Part shown: piece after piece, positions 13,741-24,900 of the stretch
Position numbering within the stretch: the first letter of the stretch is position 1
Layout of the letters: every line of letters starts with the position of its first letter
Assembly: GCA_036250225.1 (NCBI GenBank)
Contig: JAPZLL010000001.1
Coordinates: forward strand, 1,612,001-1,676,000
Direction of reading: 5' to 3'
DNA length: 64,000 bases
DNA from: Cercophora sp. LCS_1
Taxonomy: Eukaryota; Ascomycota; Sordariomycetes; Sordariales; Lasiosphaeriaceae
Program-made: the position numbers and the translations under genes
The notes under the pieces: model-generated
Database searches by the model: none
Seen by the model: only the letters and a program-made list of their open reading frames with translations
What the model was told of the DNA's origin: nothing

Positions 13741-13796
13741 AGCCCCTGACGAATCGAACCAACCCCCCCCCCCGCACCGTCTCAGGGGCTCGATTC
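13741..13796. repeat. Inverted repeat around a C-tract
   Basis: AGCCCCTGA (13741-13749) is the perfect reverse complement of TCAGGGGCT (13782-13790). GAATCG (751-756 within the 13 kb block) is likewise inverted to CGATTC (791-796). The loop contains a run of about 12 C. The motif AATCGAACC resembles a reversed tRNA B box, but no T-stem or acceptor stem pairs, so this is not called a tRNA. Confidence 0.5.
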
Positions 13797-14201
13797 CTCA
13801 TAGGCCGCAGCAGGAATTCCAGTAAACAACAGGGGTTTATGTCATTCCGTTGTTATTTCATCGCCACTCACTTTGGATTCACGCATGCAGCAAGAAGAGG
13901 GAACTGTCAAAAGCAAGGAAGACAACGCGTTTGTAAGCAAAAGCAAAATCTATCTGGTCTAAATAACAGGAGGCTCCCCTCATCCCATAACATTGATTAG
14001 ACCCATCATAAATCCCGAGGGAAGGGCGAAGGAAGAGGGGACGACCAAGATTGACAAAACTTTTCCCCCCTATTTTCCATCAGAGAACCGTAAAAATCGG
14101 GAGGATCGTCTCTTCCCCAAGACTACCTTCTCTCTTTCCATCATTCCACCCGCTGATTAGTTACATGTACCCGTTAGCTATGCACAAATATCAACCCGTG
14201 T

Positions 14202-15870
14202 TTAAGCAGAGGCGACGACAGGGGCAGCAGAAGCGACGGGCTCCTCGACCTGGGTGCCGACGGTGAGCTTGGTGTAGTCGTTACCGTAGCCGCCAAACTT
14301 GCGGGAGCCACCATAGTTCTCGCCGCCATAGTTCCGGCCCTCATAGCCGCCGAACTTGCCGTCGTAGTTGTCACGGCCGCCATAGCCACCGAAGCGGCCA
14401 TCGTGGCCATACTCGCCGCCGTGACCGAAGCCATAGCGACCCTCATTGCCATACTCGCCGCCGAAGTGCTTGCCATCGTGACCATACTCGCCGCCGTGGC
14501 CGAAGCCGCCATAGCCGCCGAACTTGCCGTCATGACCGTACTCGCCGCCAAACCTGCCATCGTACTTGCCATCGTGGCCGTAGTTGTCGACACCGTGACC
14601 GAAACCGCCGTAGCGACCCTCGTGGCCGTACTCACCACCGTGACCGAAACCACCATAGCGATTCTCATTGCCGTACTCGCCGCCGAAGTGCTTGCCATCG
14701 CGGCCGTACTCGCCGCCAAACTTGCCATTGTGATCATAGCTGTCGAGGCCGTTGTTGTAGCCGCCGAACTTGCCGTCGTGGCCATACTCGCCGCCGTGTC
14801 CGTAGTTGTCGTGGCCGTAGTTGCCGCCATAGACACCGCGAGCGACACCGCCGTAGCCGTGGTCGCGGCCGTAGTTCTCGCCACCATAGCCGTGCTCCTT
14901 GCCGTAGCCGTGCTCGCCGCCGAAGCCGTGGTCCCGGCCGTAGTGCTCACCATTGTAGCCGTGCTCCTTGCCGTAGTGCTCGCCGCCATAGCCGTGACCA
15001 CCGTAGCCGTGCTCCCGACCGTAACCGTGACCGAAGTGGCTTCCATATCCGTGGATGGGATATCCGTGGCTACCGTACTCGCCGTTGCGATAACCGTTGT
15101 GTCCGTATCCGCCATAACCGCCATAGCCGTGGCCACCGTACCCGCGGTGGCGGTACTTGACGCAGTGGGTATACTCGTGGCTGTAGTCGTTCTTGCCGCA
15201 GTAGTCATCATCGTCGGAGTCGGAGTCGGAATCAGAATCGGAGTCATAGTAGTTGTTGTTGTTGCCGTAGCTGTTGCCCTCGCCGTAGCTGTTGCCATAG
15301 TCCTTGCTGGCCTCACCGTAGCTGCCGCTGTAGCTCTTCGTCTCACCGTAACCCTTGCCCTCACCGTAGCTCTTGGACTCGCCATAGCCACCGTGGCCGC
15401 TGTAGCCATCGAGGTAGCCCTTGGGGACTGGACGCAAGCAGCGGACGCGCTTAGAGTAACCATACTCGAGGTCGTGGCACCCGTAGCCGAGGTAGCCGAG
15501 GAACTCGCCTGTGCAGGTCAAGCTGCCGTAGCTGTCCTTGGTCCAGTCTGAGAAGGCAGCGGCATAGCCCTCGGTGTACAGAGACTTCCTGTACTCGCCG
15601 ATGCGAATATCGCAGTCGAACGAGACACGCTCCTTGTTTCCATAGTATTCTTTGCTATCGGGCTGTTAGACGAGACACGCTGGACGAGGCTGTGTGAGAA
15701 TTTTCATACCAATCGCAAGTGTCATAGACGCTGATGTCCTTGTACTCGTACTCATACCCGTGTTGCGTCTCGAGGGCCGTAAGGTTGGCGGCCGGAGCGG
15801 CGGCGGCACCAGCCACGAGGGCCAGGGCCGCCAGGCCGGTGCGGAGGGTGCTGGTAGACATTGTCACCAA
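14202..15870 (-). CDS. Secreted Gly/Tyr/His-rich repeat protein
   Basis: Two exons: 15870-15710 and 15654-14202. The 55-nt intron is placed by GTATGA at the donor, TAG at the acceptor and conservation of frame. The product is 537 residues. A second ATG three codons in (15861) is an equally good start. Residues about 1-27 form a signal peptide (hydrophobic LAALALVAGAAAA core, then APAANL). Next comes a region of about 110 residues with several Cys, then SYGE-type repeats, an acidic DSDSDSDSDSDDDD block, a His/Tyr/Gly block (GYGGEHYGKEHGY-like units), a longer block of EYGHDGKFGG-like units, and an Ala/Val/Pro-rich tail ending VVASA. The long, regular G-Y-H repeats suggest a structural, cell-wall, adhesive or metal-binding role. 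I recognise no named family. The repeat's third-base regularity also opens a long antisense frame that is not a gene. Confidence 0.85.
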
Positions 15871-17504
15871 GCTGTGCCAGTGGTTGAGAGCTTCCCAGGG
15901 AATCAGGAGTAGCTGGCAGAGGGTATGGTGAGAATGGGAGAGGATGTAAAACTGAGAGCGAATGTGTGATGAAGGAGGAACGTTTCAAGAACCCTTGGAC
16001 TTCCGAGATAAGCAATTCTTATACGCTTGAGGAGAGGCACTGGTTTTTTCGGGATGTGGATAGCGTTGTCAGTGTCAGCATCATCGAGTCGTTCACCCAA
16101 TGGAGTCTCGGACCGGCCTGGCAACGCCACCTCAGCAAACTAGAGTGGCAGATGCGGACGAGCTGCCAGGATCGGGCACTATGACCCTCCGTTCGACGGG
16201 CTGGATCAAGCCATCCTCAAGCCAGACCCCGCAACACAGCATCCATGTGAAAGAGGCGTGGACGAGGCGCCCCGTAGTTCCCGATAGACCTATGTTCCTA
16301 AAAGCCTTTCTCGACGGAAACGCGAGTTTGGCAGCAAGAAATGAGTCGAGGTTGGAACGAGCGGCATTTCGGGCTCCTAGTCCCCGTTGACGACTCGGCA
16401 CTGACAAGCGGCGGCGTGCCCGTGGTGTGGAACGACGGATGTGTCCTGGAATATTCAAGTTGAGTCTGAACCAACTGTGGATTGTGGCTTCCCAAACTTT
16501 GATGCGGCGTCTCGTCCCCGACTTGGAGCGGGGGGGTAGATGATCCGTCACAGTCTTTGGGCCGACGTGGATGCCGATGGAGGAATCCGATTACCACCTT
16601 CCATTGTTTCACCTTGGACAAATCTTCTCTCTTGGAGCTAGATATCTTCATCGTGGATTAGATGTTGTACCAGTGTCATTTCAAGACCCTTTATATCAGG
16701 AATCTTGTCCTATTGGTTGTTTCCGCGGCAAATCGTTGACTCAAAGTCGACACTGTGCATTTTTCAAAGGTAGAAAAAAAAGAACGCGCTGTGAACTCGG
16801 CCGACGCCGCTCGAAATGGCATCGACTGGCAGGCATGTTTTCCAGCGATCAGATAGATAAGATACCCAGGCCGAAAGTGATATGTTAGCGCCTCTGGAAG
16901 GTATTTGATGTTTCAGAACATGGGATAAGCAATTATTCTCAGGATGGTGTTCATTCGAATTTGTCGGCTTGCAGTTGTTTGTGTCAGGTACTTGCCTGGG
17001 TTGTTGGTATTCTAGGAAGGTGGTGATGCTTGGCGTTTGTGTTCTTGGTGTTTGGTTAGTCATCTAGTGCGGGACCACCCCTGCTCGCTTCTTCGTCGCC
17101 CTCACGTGCTTGCTTTGGAATGCCAAGCCACTGCTTCAGCTCACAAGCCTCAAATGCTGCCCTCAGCCTTGTTCGGCCTTCCTCAGCCTTGTCCATCAGA
17201 GTTTCTTGCGGGAAGCTTTCGCGCCGACTTGACCTCATACTCTTCAAGAAATCCAAGTCGTTGCTTTGTTCCTCAAGGCTTCCCCGCCTACCCTCAGCGA
17301 CCTGCACTTGGCGGAGGATCCCCAGCAAGAAAGCGTCAGCGCGAGTGGTTGCCTGCTTGCTTTTGCTGCTCGGCGCTCGCCACACTCGTCGTCCAATTGA
17401 AGCGGCTGCTCCTCTCTGCCTTTCACGGCGGTTACAAGATCTCGCAGCCCCACGAGACCTCTTCGCATTCTAAACCGCCGCGCGAAGCGGCACCAACCAT
17501 CGCC
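15871..17504. other. Intergenic region between divergent genes
   Basis: This stretch holds the upstream regions of the G/Y/H-rich protein gene (leftward) and the small unknown gene at 17505 (rightward). A pyrimidine-rich stretch lies near 17070-17470, just before the rightward start, which is typical of fungal core promoters and 5' leaders. No gene is supported. Confidence 0.5.
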
Positions 17505-18092
17505 ATGGCGAGTCAAAACCCGCCAACGCCGGTCAAGGTGCCGGGGGTTGCCGCGAATTACACACCCGCTACTCTGGATCCAGACCTGCGGTCACAAATC
17601 AACATGGTCCTGATCAAAGAGGGCATCGTTCTCAAGTGAGTCGCAGCAAAATCCCCCCTCAAAAAACACTTTGCTCAAACCCCCTCCGTCTCTGGCTCGC
17701 ACCGAAACGCCGCTGACCATCGCTGTCCCCAAACCAGAATCCAAGAGCAACTGCTCCACTCCCTCAATTCGAACGGCGCCAACTGGCCGACGCTCGTCCA
17801 AAACCATGCCCTCGCTCTCCTCCGCTCCGGCGAAATCACAAACTTCCCCGCCCTCCTCAAACGCGTCATCGAAGACGTACGACACGACACTGCCCTTGCC
17901 CCAGCCACCAACGGCGCCGAGGTGAACGGCAAAAAGAGCGCCAACAGCACACCAGCCGCCGACGGCAGCAATGGCGTGTCAGGGACACCGCACAGTCTGG
18001 CGGTACCCCAGGAGGTAGTCGCGGAAGCGCTCCGAGTGACGCGCGAGGGTCTGGAGACGGTGTGTGAAATCGACCAAAATGGGGCGGCGTGA
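17505..18092 (+). CDS. Small conserved-looking protein, function unknown
   Basis: Two exons, 17505-17635 and 17738-18092, giving 161 residues. The intron is supported by GTGAGT, branch CTGAC and CAG. The start ATG sits in a good context (CATCGCCATGG) and opens with MASQNPPTPVKVPG. Residues about 25-90 look like an alpha-helical module (DPDLRSQINMVLIKEG, then IQEQLLHSLN and ALLRSGEITNFPALLKRVI). A low-complexity Asn/Gly/Ser linker follows, and then a second short helix around VPQEVVAEALRV. I do not recognise the family. The 3' end is uncertain: GTGAGC overlapping the stop, or GTGTGT at 18060, could splice to an acceptor at 18211-18212. The latter keeps frame into 18213-18515 and would give 251 residues. 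Confidence 0.7.
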
Positions 18093-18212
18093 GCCTCGAA
18101 CTCTCCCCTGCGGGCGTTTTCCTTTTTTACAATATTCACAAATCACGGACATATCTCAGAGAGGACACAATTTCGCGCTGACCTCTTGCGATGTGCTATT
18201 CCGATATTGTAG

Positions 18213-18515
18213 GGGTCAGCCATCATCGCCGCCGCACCCATGAGCCAACAGGGTGGTCATCATGATGACCAAGTGGAAGACTCCTCCCGAGGCTACCACC
18301 ACCAACGAACAACATCAACCGACACGAACCACTTTTATACGGGCAAGGATATAGACATGGACGAGGAAATGACCACAGAAGGAGAGGATTTCGAACCCCA
18401 AAGCGCTACAAGCGAGCGTGGGAATCTGGCAGAGGCGTTACGGAGGGCCGGACTGTACGATTGGAATTTTGGCATGCCGTCAAGACACGATGCGGAGCAA
18501 GAGGGGGACGGCTAA
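18213..18515 (+). other. Candidate alternative last exon of the 17505 gene
   Basis: This is an open segment of 101 codons, stop included, starting just after TGTAG with a CTGAC branch-like sequence about 33 nt upstream. It encodes a hydrophilic Asp/Glu/His-rich peptide ending in a helix-like LAEALRRAGLYDW segment. It joins in frame to a GTGTGT donor at 18060. It may instead be downstream untranslated sequence. The choice cannot be made from sequence alone. Confidence 0.35.
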
Positions 18516-19239
18516 TGTCGACTTGGGATTGGGACTTCCGAATAACGTCTCGAAATGAAAAAGAAAAAAAAAAAAAAAGGAAAAAAACACATGTATCTGT
18601 TACTCCCGCCTTACATAACTAGTCAACAGGGAGACAAGGACCAGGAAAAGTTTCGGGAACAGGGCCCCATTGTAGAATACACCGGATCATATTGTCATGA
18701 CCGAGCTGCTCGGTCTGTATATAACGCCCAGTTTTCCCAGTTGCATCCGTCAGTGTCAAAAGATACCATCATTCGTCGCAACGGAACCAAGAGCAGCAAG
18801 CGTTGGAGACTTGGATCGATGTTCTATTCTTCCCATTTTCCTCAACTTCCCCCCCATTCTATATTTTCAAAACCTAAAATGTTGTCGTAGCTGTCATATC
18901 ACGTCATGCATCAAACCACTTGGTCAGAAGAAAAGGTTATTGGCAGGAAGCTAACGTAGCTAGCTATCTTCGAAAAGACGCCCTCTATCCGCGGCTCTTG
19001 CCAAGTCTGCGCATAAAAACAAAGCAGCAGGTCTTCTCTTCTAATCTCGAAGATCGCCGTTAAGCCGCCCATCATTTCCTTCTTCCCCAGACTCCGTTGC
19101 CTCCCTCGTTATGTGAAGACGACTAGATGATGCAAAGCGGCCCATGTGACGGAAAGTCAGAAACTGTCTAGAATACATCATGACCCGTGAAAATCTACTG
19201 GCCCGTGGGTCCTAAAGACCAAACTCCGAAATTCATTGT
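18516..19239. other. Convergent intergenic region
   Basis: 3' flanks of the unknown small gene and of CDC48. An A-rich tract at 18560-18590 resembles a polyadenylation-associated region. No gene is supported. Confidence 0.5.
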
Positions 19240-21998
19240 TTAGTCGTAGAGGCCGTCGTCGTTGCCGGCATCACCGAAGCCGTTGCCACCATTGCCACCA
19301 GTGCCCTCAGCACCGCCCTCGGGGAACTTGAAGTAGGCACCCGGACCGGCATTCTTCATCTGCTGAGCGAACGCCTCGTAGCGACGGATCTCGACGTCGC
19401 TAACGGAGCGACGAGCCATCTGCATGGCCTCCTCGAAGTGGCGCTTGGTCAACTCGGGGACAGGATCCTCGGCATCATCCTCCATATCAACATCCTCGCC
19501 AGCGGCTTCACGTTCCTTGGAGCGCTGGATATCAAGGCTAATGGACTCCTTAATGGCAATCTTGACGGCACGCTGGGTGATGAAGCCAAGATCGGCACCG
19601 GAGAACCCGTGGGTCTTGGAAGCGATGTAGTTAAGGTCAACATCGTCAGCAACCGGGGTCTTGCGGAGCTGGGCCTTGAGGATACCAAGACGGCCCTCCT
19701 CATCTGGCAGTGGCACGTAGATCAGCGAGTCCAGACGACCTGGACGGCAAAGAGCGGGGTCAAGCTGCTCGGGTCTGTTGGTCGCGCCGATGACGAAGAC
19801 GTTCTTCTTGGAAGTCATGCCATCCATCTCTGCAAAGTTCGTTAGTGATCTTGATTCAAATGGACTTGGTAGCAGCGAACTTACCAGTCAGGAGCTGGTT
19901 GACAACACGGTCGGAGGCGCCGCCAGCATCGCCGACAGAGCCACCACGAGCCTTGGCAATGGAATCCAGCTCGTCCAGGAAGACGACGCAAGGAGCAGCC
20001 GCACGAGCCTTGTCGAAAATGTCGCGAATGTTGCTCTCAGACTCACCGAACCACATGGAAAGGAGTTCGGGGCCCTTGACAGAGATGAAGTTGGCGGCAC
20101 ATTCGTTGGCAACGGCCTTGGCCAACATAGTTTTACCGGTACCAGGGGGCCCGTAGAAGAGGACACCTCGAGAAGGCGAAAGGCCGAACTTGAGGAACTT
20201 CTCGGGGTGGTCGACTGGGTACTGCACGCTCTCCTTGAGCTCCTGCTTGACGGTCTCGAGACCGCCGATATCCTCCCAGCGAACGTTGGGAACCTCGACA
20301 ACGGCAACCTCGCGAAGAGCCGAGGGGTTGGAGACGCCAAGAGCGAAACGGAAGTTCTCCATGGTAACACCGAGGGAATCAAGAACCTCGGCATCGATGG
20401 TGTCCTCATCGAGATCGATGAGATCCATCTTCTCACGGATCTGCTGCATAGCAGCCTCTGAGCAGAGGGCAGCAATATCCGAGCCGACATAACCGTGCGT
20501 CTCGGCTGCGATCTGCTCCAGATCAACGTCATCACCCAGCTTCATGTTCTTAGTGTGGATTTGAAGAATCTCAAGACGGCCAGTCGGGTCCGGAATACCG
20601 ATGTCAACCTCACGATCGAAGCGACCGAAACGACGAAGGGCAGGGTCGATCGAGTTGGGACGGTTGGTGGCCGCCATGACGACAACGTTGGAGCGGGCCT
20701 TCATGCCGTCCATGAGAGTGAGCAACTGCGAAACAACGCGACGCTCAACCTCGCCGTTGGTCTTCTCACGCTTGGGGGCGATCGAGTCGATCTCATCGAT
20801 GAAGATAATGGCGGGCGAATTCTTTTCCGCCTCCTCGAAAGCCTTTCTCAGGTTGGACTCGGATTCACCGGCCATCTTGGACATGATCTCCGGCCCATTG
20901 ATCAAGAAGAAGAAAGCGCCGGTCTCGTTGGCGACGGCACGAGCCATGAGTGTCTTACCGGTACCGGGGGGACCGTAGAGAAGAACACCGCGGGGAGGCT
21001 TGATGCCGATCGACTTGAACAGCTGAGGGTGACGCAGGGGCAGCTCAACCATTTCTCGGATCTGGGCCATCTGCTTGCGGCAGCCGCCAATGTCGTCATA
21101 ACCAACTTCGTTCAAGTTGTTTTCCTCCTCGTCGCGCTGGATGGGCTCACCCTCGCAGTGAATAACTGTGTCCTGGGCAACGATGCCGTACTCCGGGGGG
21201 TCGACCTCGACGACCTTGAATTCAACTTGGCGCATACCACCGCGGACGATAAAAAGATCGCCTTGCCTGACAGGTCGGTACGCTTCCCTGAAGTAAGGGG
21301 CGAGGAAGACATCAAAGAGGGATCCGGTGATGCCCTCGACAGTATCGGCGATAGGAAGGACCGCGATGCGCTTGGCCTGTGCGGGGGATCAGCAACTTTA
21401 GCGAACCAAGCAAGCTTGAGGAGTGCTCACATATTTGATGTCAGGGCAGGGGTGAATGGTGACGATGTCGCCGTGCTTGACTCTGAGGTTGTGGCGCACC
21501 ACACGGTTCAGGCGCACGCTGCCATCATCAAGATCGTCATCCGCCAGCACGATGAGGACGGTGTCCTTTCTCTTCTTGCCTCGAACGAGCACGGTGTCGC
21601 CGCGGAAAAGCTGGAGCGTCTCCATTGTGTTATTTGAGAGGGCGATGATCGAGTTGTCATCGTTAACGGCATCGGTAACCCTGGTTGGGTCAGTGCTCGT
21701 CCTGCTCGCCCAACCTTCAAGGTATACTTACATCAACTGGTTCGGCTTCTTCTTCTTCTTGAGAATGGCGGTAGCGGTGTCATCATCCTACAATATGGGT
21801 TAGGTGTAACATTCGGAGACATGTTTTGTTGGGCACAAACATCTTTGCGCTCAGCGCCAGAAGGATCGCTGCGAAATCAAGTTAGCTGATACCCCGCGGA
21901 GACGCCGCAAAGCAGCGCTCGCATCAGGATGCAGGAACGTACGTCAAGTTGACCTTCTTCTTGTGATCATGGTCGGAGGATGAGGGCTCGGGAGCCAT
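19240..21998 (-). CDS. cdc48: Cdc48/p97 AAA+ ATPase
   Basis: Hexameric segregase that extracts ubiquitylated proteins in ERAD, proteasomal delivery and membrane fusion. Six exons: 21998-21943, 21868-21841, 21787-21732, 21680-21431, 21376-19885 and 19829-19240, giving 823 residues, the usual length for the family. The three tiny first exons encode the acidic N-terminus (MAPEPSSSDHDHKKK). The N domain follows (LFRGDTVLVRGKKRKDTV). The D1 ring has Walker A GPPGTGKTLMARA near 262 and Walker B IIFIDEIDSIAPKRE near 318. The D2 ring has Walker A near 538 and Walker B VVFLDELDSIAKARGG near 593. The C-terminus ends DDGLYD, a p97-type tail that recruits cofactors. Every splice junction preserves family residues, so the model is firm. 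It is divergent to the zinc-cluster gene at 26367. Confidence 0.98.
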
Positions 21999-24900
21999 TT
22001 TGCTTGTCTGGATACCGACGTTTGCGGGTGTTGGGTCGTGAAGGTGATGGGAGTGGCAGGCTGCGGGCGCCGAGGAAGGAGTAAGATGTTTGGGGAAGAA
22101 AGCTCCCAGTCCAGAAATTAGAGAGGTGCTTTTTGTATTGCACTGGGGACAAGGTTTTGTGAGGGAAAATTGTGCAGGAAGGTTCGCGGGTCGGGTGGAT
22201 TGGGACGGAAAGTTGAATAGCCTTCCCTTGAAATGGAATGAGCTGGCGAAGGTTGGCCAGCGTGAAGCTTGGTTTCAAGAAGGACAACAGCGGAGAGGGC
22301 AGTGGCTAGGCGACCACTCGGATGACGACTTGCGGAGCCTTGGGCGGCAAAGCCCGTGCACGACTCGCCTCTCAACAATCCAGCCAAACCGTCTTGAACA
22401 GAAAGAGGCAAAAATTGACACATTCAGCACCTCTCTCTCCAAGCGAAAAAGACATCAAATCGGTACCAGGAGCTTTTTTTTTTTTTTTTTTCAGGTGAAA
22501 CTCAAAGTTTTCTAATGTTTTATATTATCTTTGCGCTCACAATTTGCTTTCGAACTTGAAGAACTCAGAATTGCCTTGAGATTGCCAAATGCTAGATTAC
22601 TGAATTTAATGTACGAACTTTTCAGCCACCTCGCTGCTAGGCACCACCTGCTAGACCTCAAAATTCTGGAGAGCTGTCTTTTAGAGTAGAATCTTCCAAT
22701 GCCTTCTACTCCGAGCTGACTACACATCTGAAACCTTTGCTTCAATCGCAAAGTCGAAAGGCTAACTCTACAGGTAGTTCAGGCCGTTGAGGAAAGACAG
22801 GACATGATGCGAAATCACTTTCTAGAGGCTGCTACGCCAAATGGTTCCAGTGGGGTCTCGTTGATCTGGCTCCCATCTTGCATCCGAGCCAGCAACCCAA
22901 AATCCGGGGCGCTGGGGGAGGATGCACCTTAGGCGTTTGCCTTCAGCCGTCGGGCACCGCCTTATCGCCTTTCCAACATGCCGACAGTCAATTGTGTACG
23001 GCCACAACCTGATGCGGTGTCATCCACACTGATCTACCCATCTACCTACCCCAGCAAACGCCGCGTTTGACGGTCGTTTGTAGTCGATGGGAGGGGTGAG
23101 ATGCAGCTCCCAGAACGGCCGGCAAGCAACCCCACCACATCCCCCAGCCTTGCCGGCGAGCCTTGCCATGCTCGGCGTCCCTCAAGACGTCGGATTGTTG
23201 CACTCGGCCCGATGGGGAGCCTCGGGAGAGCTTGCTTCCGGGTTTGTTGTCCCACCGCTGATTCTTGACAAGGCGTCAAAATGTCATTTCTCTCTCTTGA
23301 TGAGCCGTCAAGATGCAAACTGGAGGTCGTCTAGCATTATTCAGGGGCCTTATGTGCCATTCTGAAGGCATAGGGTCTTTTCGCTCAGTTTTTTTTTTTT
23401 TTTTTTGGTAGACGGCAACTGGGCAGAACTAGTTCAAGCGCCAGCAGCCGAATTGTATGGCTCGGGTTTTTTTTTCTGTTACCGACTTGCCTTCAATATC
23501 CCTCCAAGGCCAATCCAGCACTGCTAATGTGCTCGAGTAATTCGAGCGGTATACACGTACACTTGTCACTTGGTCGAGAAGCCAGGCGACCCTGTTTTTA
23601 CGTGACCTTTAAAGGTTCCTCGTCCGTTCGGTCGAATCTAGTCTATACCTTACGGCGAACACTGAGCTGGTGCTTTGGAGGCTCAATATTCTAGGACACA
23701 GTCATCATCGAGAGTGATCTCGTAGCTAATTCGAATCCTGGCATCCAAGAACTCGAATGCGTGACCTGAGGACTTCGACATGGTTAGCCACCGAGGCAAG
23801 TATTGGCGTCTCTCGTTGCCTTGAACTAACGCAGTGCGCAGTGACACGGATTCGGGGATGAGTTGTGTCGCCGAAATCGTGCCATAAGTGCACTTTCGAG
23901 CCGACCAATGACGATCTGGGGGCGTCATTTTCCTTCCAGGGACTCGATAATAACTTAGGCCCGGCGTCGACTCACCTCCCAAACCATACGGTAACGGGCA
24001 ATCCATAGTTATAATTGTCTTGGTGGGAGGCTGGTTGGCTGTCTAAATTTGGAGGACCTTTTTCTTGTGGCGTGCTCAGCCTCGAAGATTGTCGCTTCTC
24101 ATCATGAATTTGTCAGAAGCGAAAGCGGAGTCAACGGAGGTCGAAGGAGATGTGCGGACGAATGAAGTCAAGCTCGAGTTCGATCCGGAGCCATGAATTC
24201 CTAGGCGGCGCTGCGGTCAATCGTGGTTTCGTCTGGTGGCTCCTGGCGTAGAATGCTGACACGGTGTCGAATCCGTACCGGATTGCTTCCGGGCTGTTGC
24301 CTGTCGAGCTGTGTCCAGCTGGCGACGGTCGACATGGCGCAAGGTGGTAGGCATCACGGAACCTTTGTGGGAAAATGATAACGGTGAAAATCGGGGGCGA
24401 GGAGGACTGTTATACCAGAGGCTGAGGCCTCACCACCATCATCTTTGTGTTTGTCAAGACGGCCCCCTCATCAGACTCGTCCAATCATGGCAGCCAGCGG
24501 TTTGCCCTCATCCAGGCCACAACGGTCGCGGCTCCTTCAGTCCCCACCCCCTCGTTTTCCTGTCATCCAGACCAGGTAGGGGCCTACACTAGGTTGTTGA
24601 CAACTCACGTATGAACCTTATTTCCACCGAGCCACAATGTTGAAACGGCGCCAGAGTGCCTGAGTAGACCTTCACGTCAGTCGCTGAGGCAGAAAGTATC
24701 CGGCCGAGGATGGGATTCGGGCGCCAGCACGGCGATAAACGGCTTGTTCATCCGAAAGCCGAACGCCATTTCGTTTCTTTCTCGCCGGTGCAAGGACGGG
24801 AAAGTGGTATCCGATATGGGGGGAGAAGGACCAACCAACCAGTCACGGCGGTTGCTTGACGTGGACCGAGGAGGCGGACAGGCCCGCCCCTGCTCCCCGT

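Larger units (their letters stand above)
4991..14201. other. 9.2 kb stretch without a supportable gene
   Basis: This is the region upstream of the HMT1-type gene and downstream of the G/Y/H-rich protein gene. Open frames up to about 266 codons occur on both strands (for example 5053-5853 minus and 7476-7958 plus). They overlap each other, show no recognisable domain, are rich in Arg, Cys, Trp and Ser as expected of GC-rich non-coding DNA, and lack convincing splice structure. Contents I can name: CAA/CAG-like triplet tracts near 5690-5730, a 22-bp palindrome (9934-9955), two CA microsatellites, an AAAAT pentamer run and an inverted repeat around a C-tract (13741-13796). No tRNA with matching A and B boxes was found by eye. 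Confidence 0.5.

Noticed and set aside
13741..13810. Possible minus-strand tRNA suggested by a B-box-like GGTTCGATTC
   Set aside because: Flanking bases do not form the T-stem or acceptor stem, and no A box lies at the right distance.
14403..15551. Plus-strand open frame of 382 codons
   Set aside because: It is exactly antisense to the G/Y/H-rich repeats and reads as Ala/Val/Ile repeats. Its length comes from the repeat codons of the real gene, which has a signal peptide and intron.
20495..21637. Plus-strand open frame of 380 codons
   Set aside because: It lies opposite CDC48, whose conserved codons explain the absence of stops. No domain in the antisense product.
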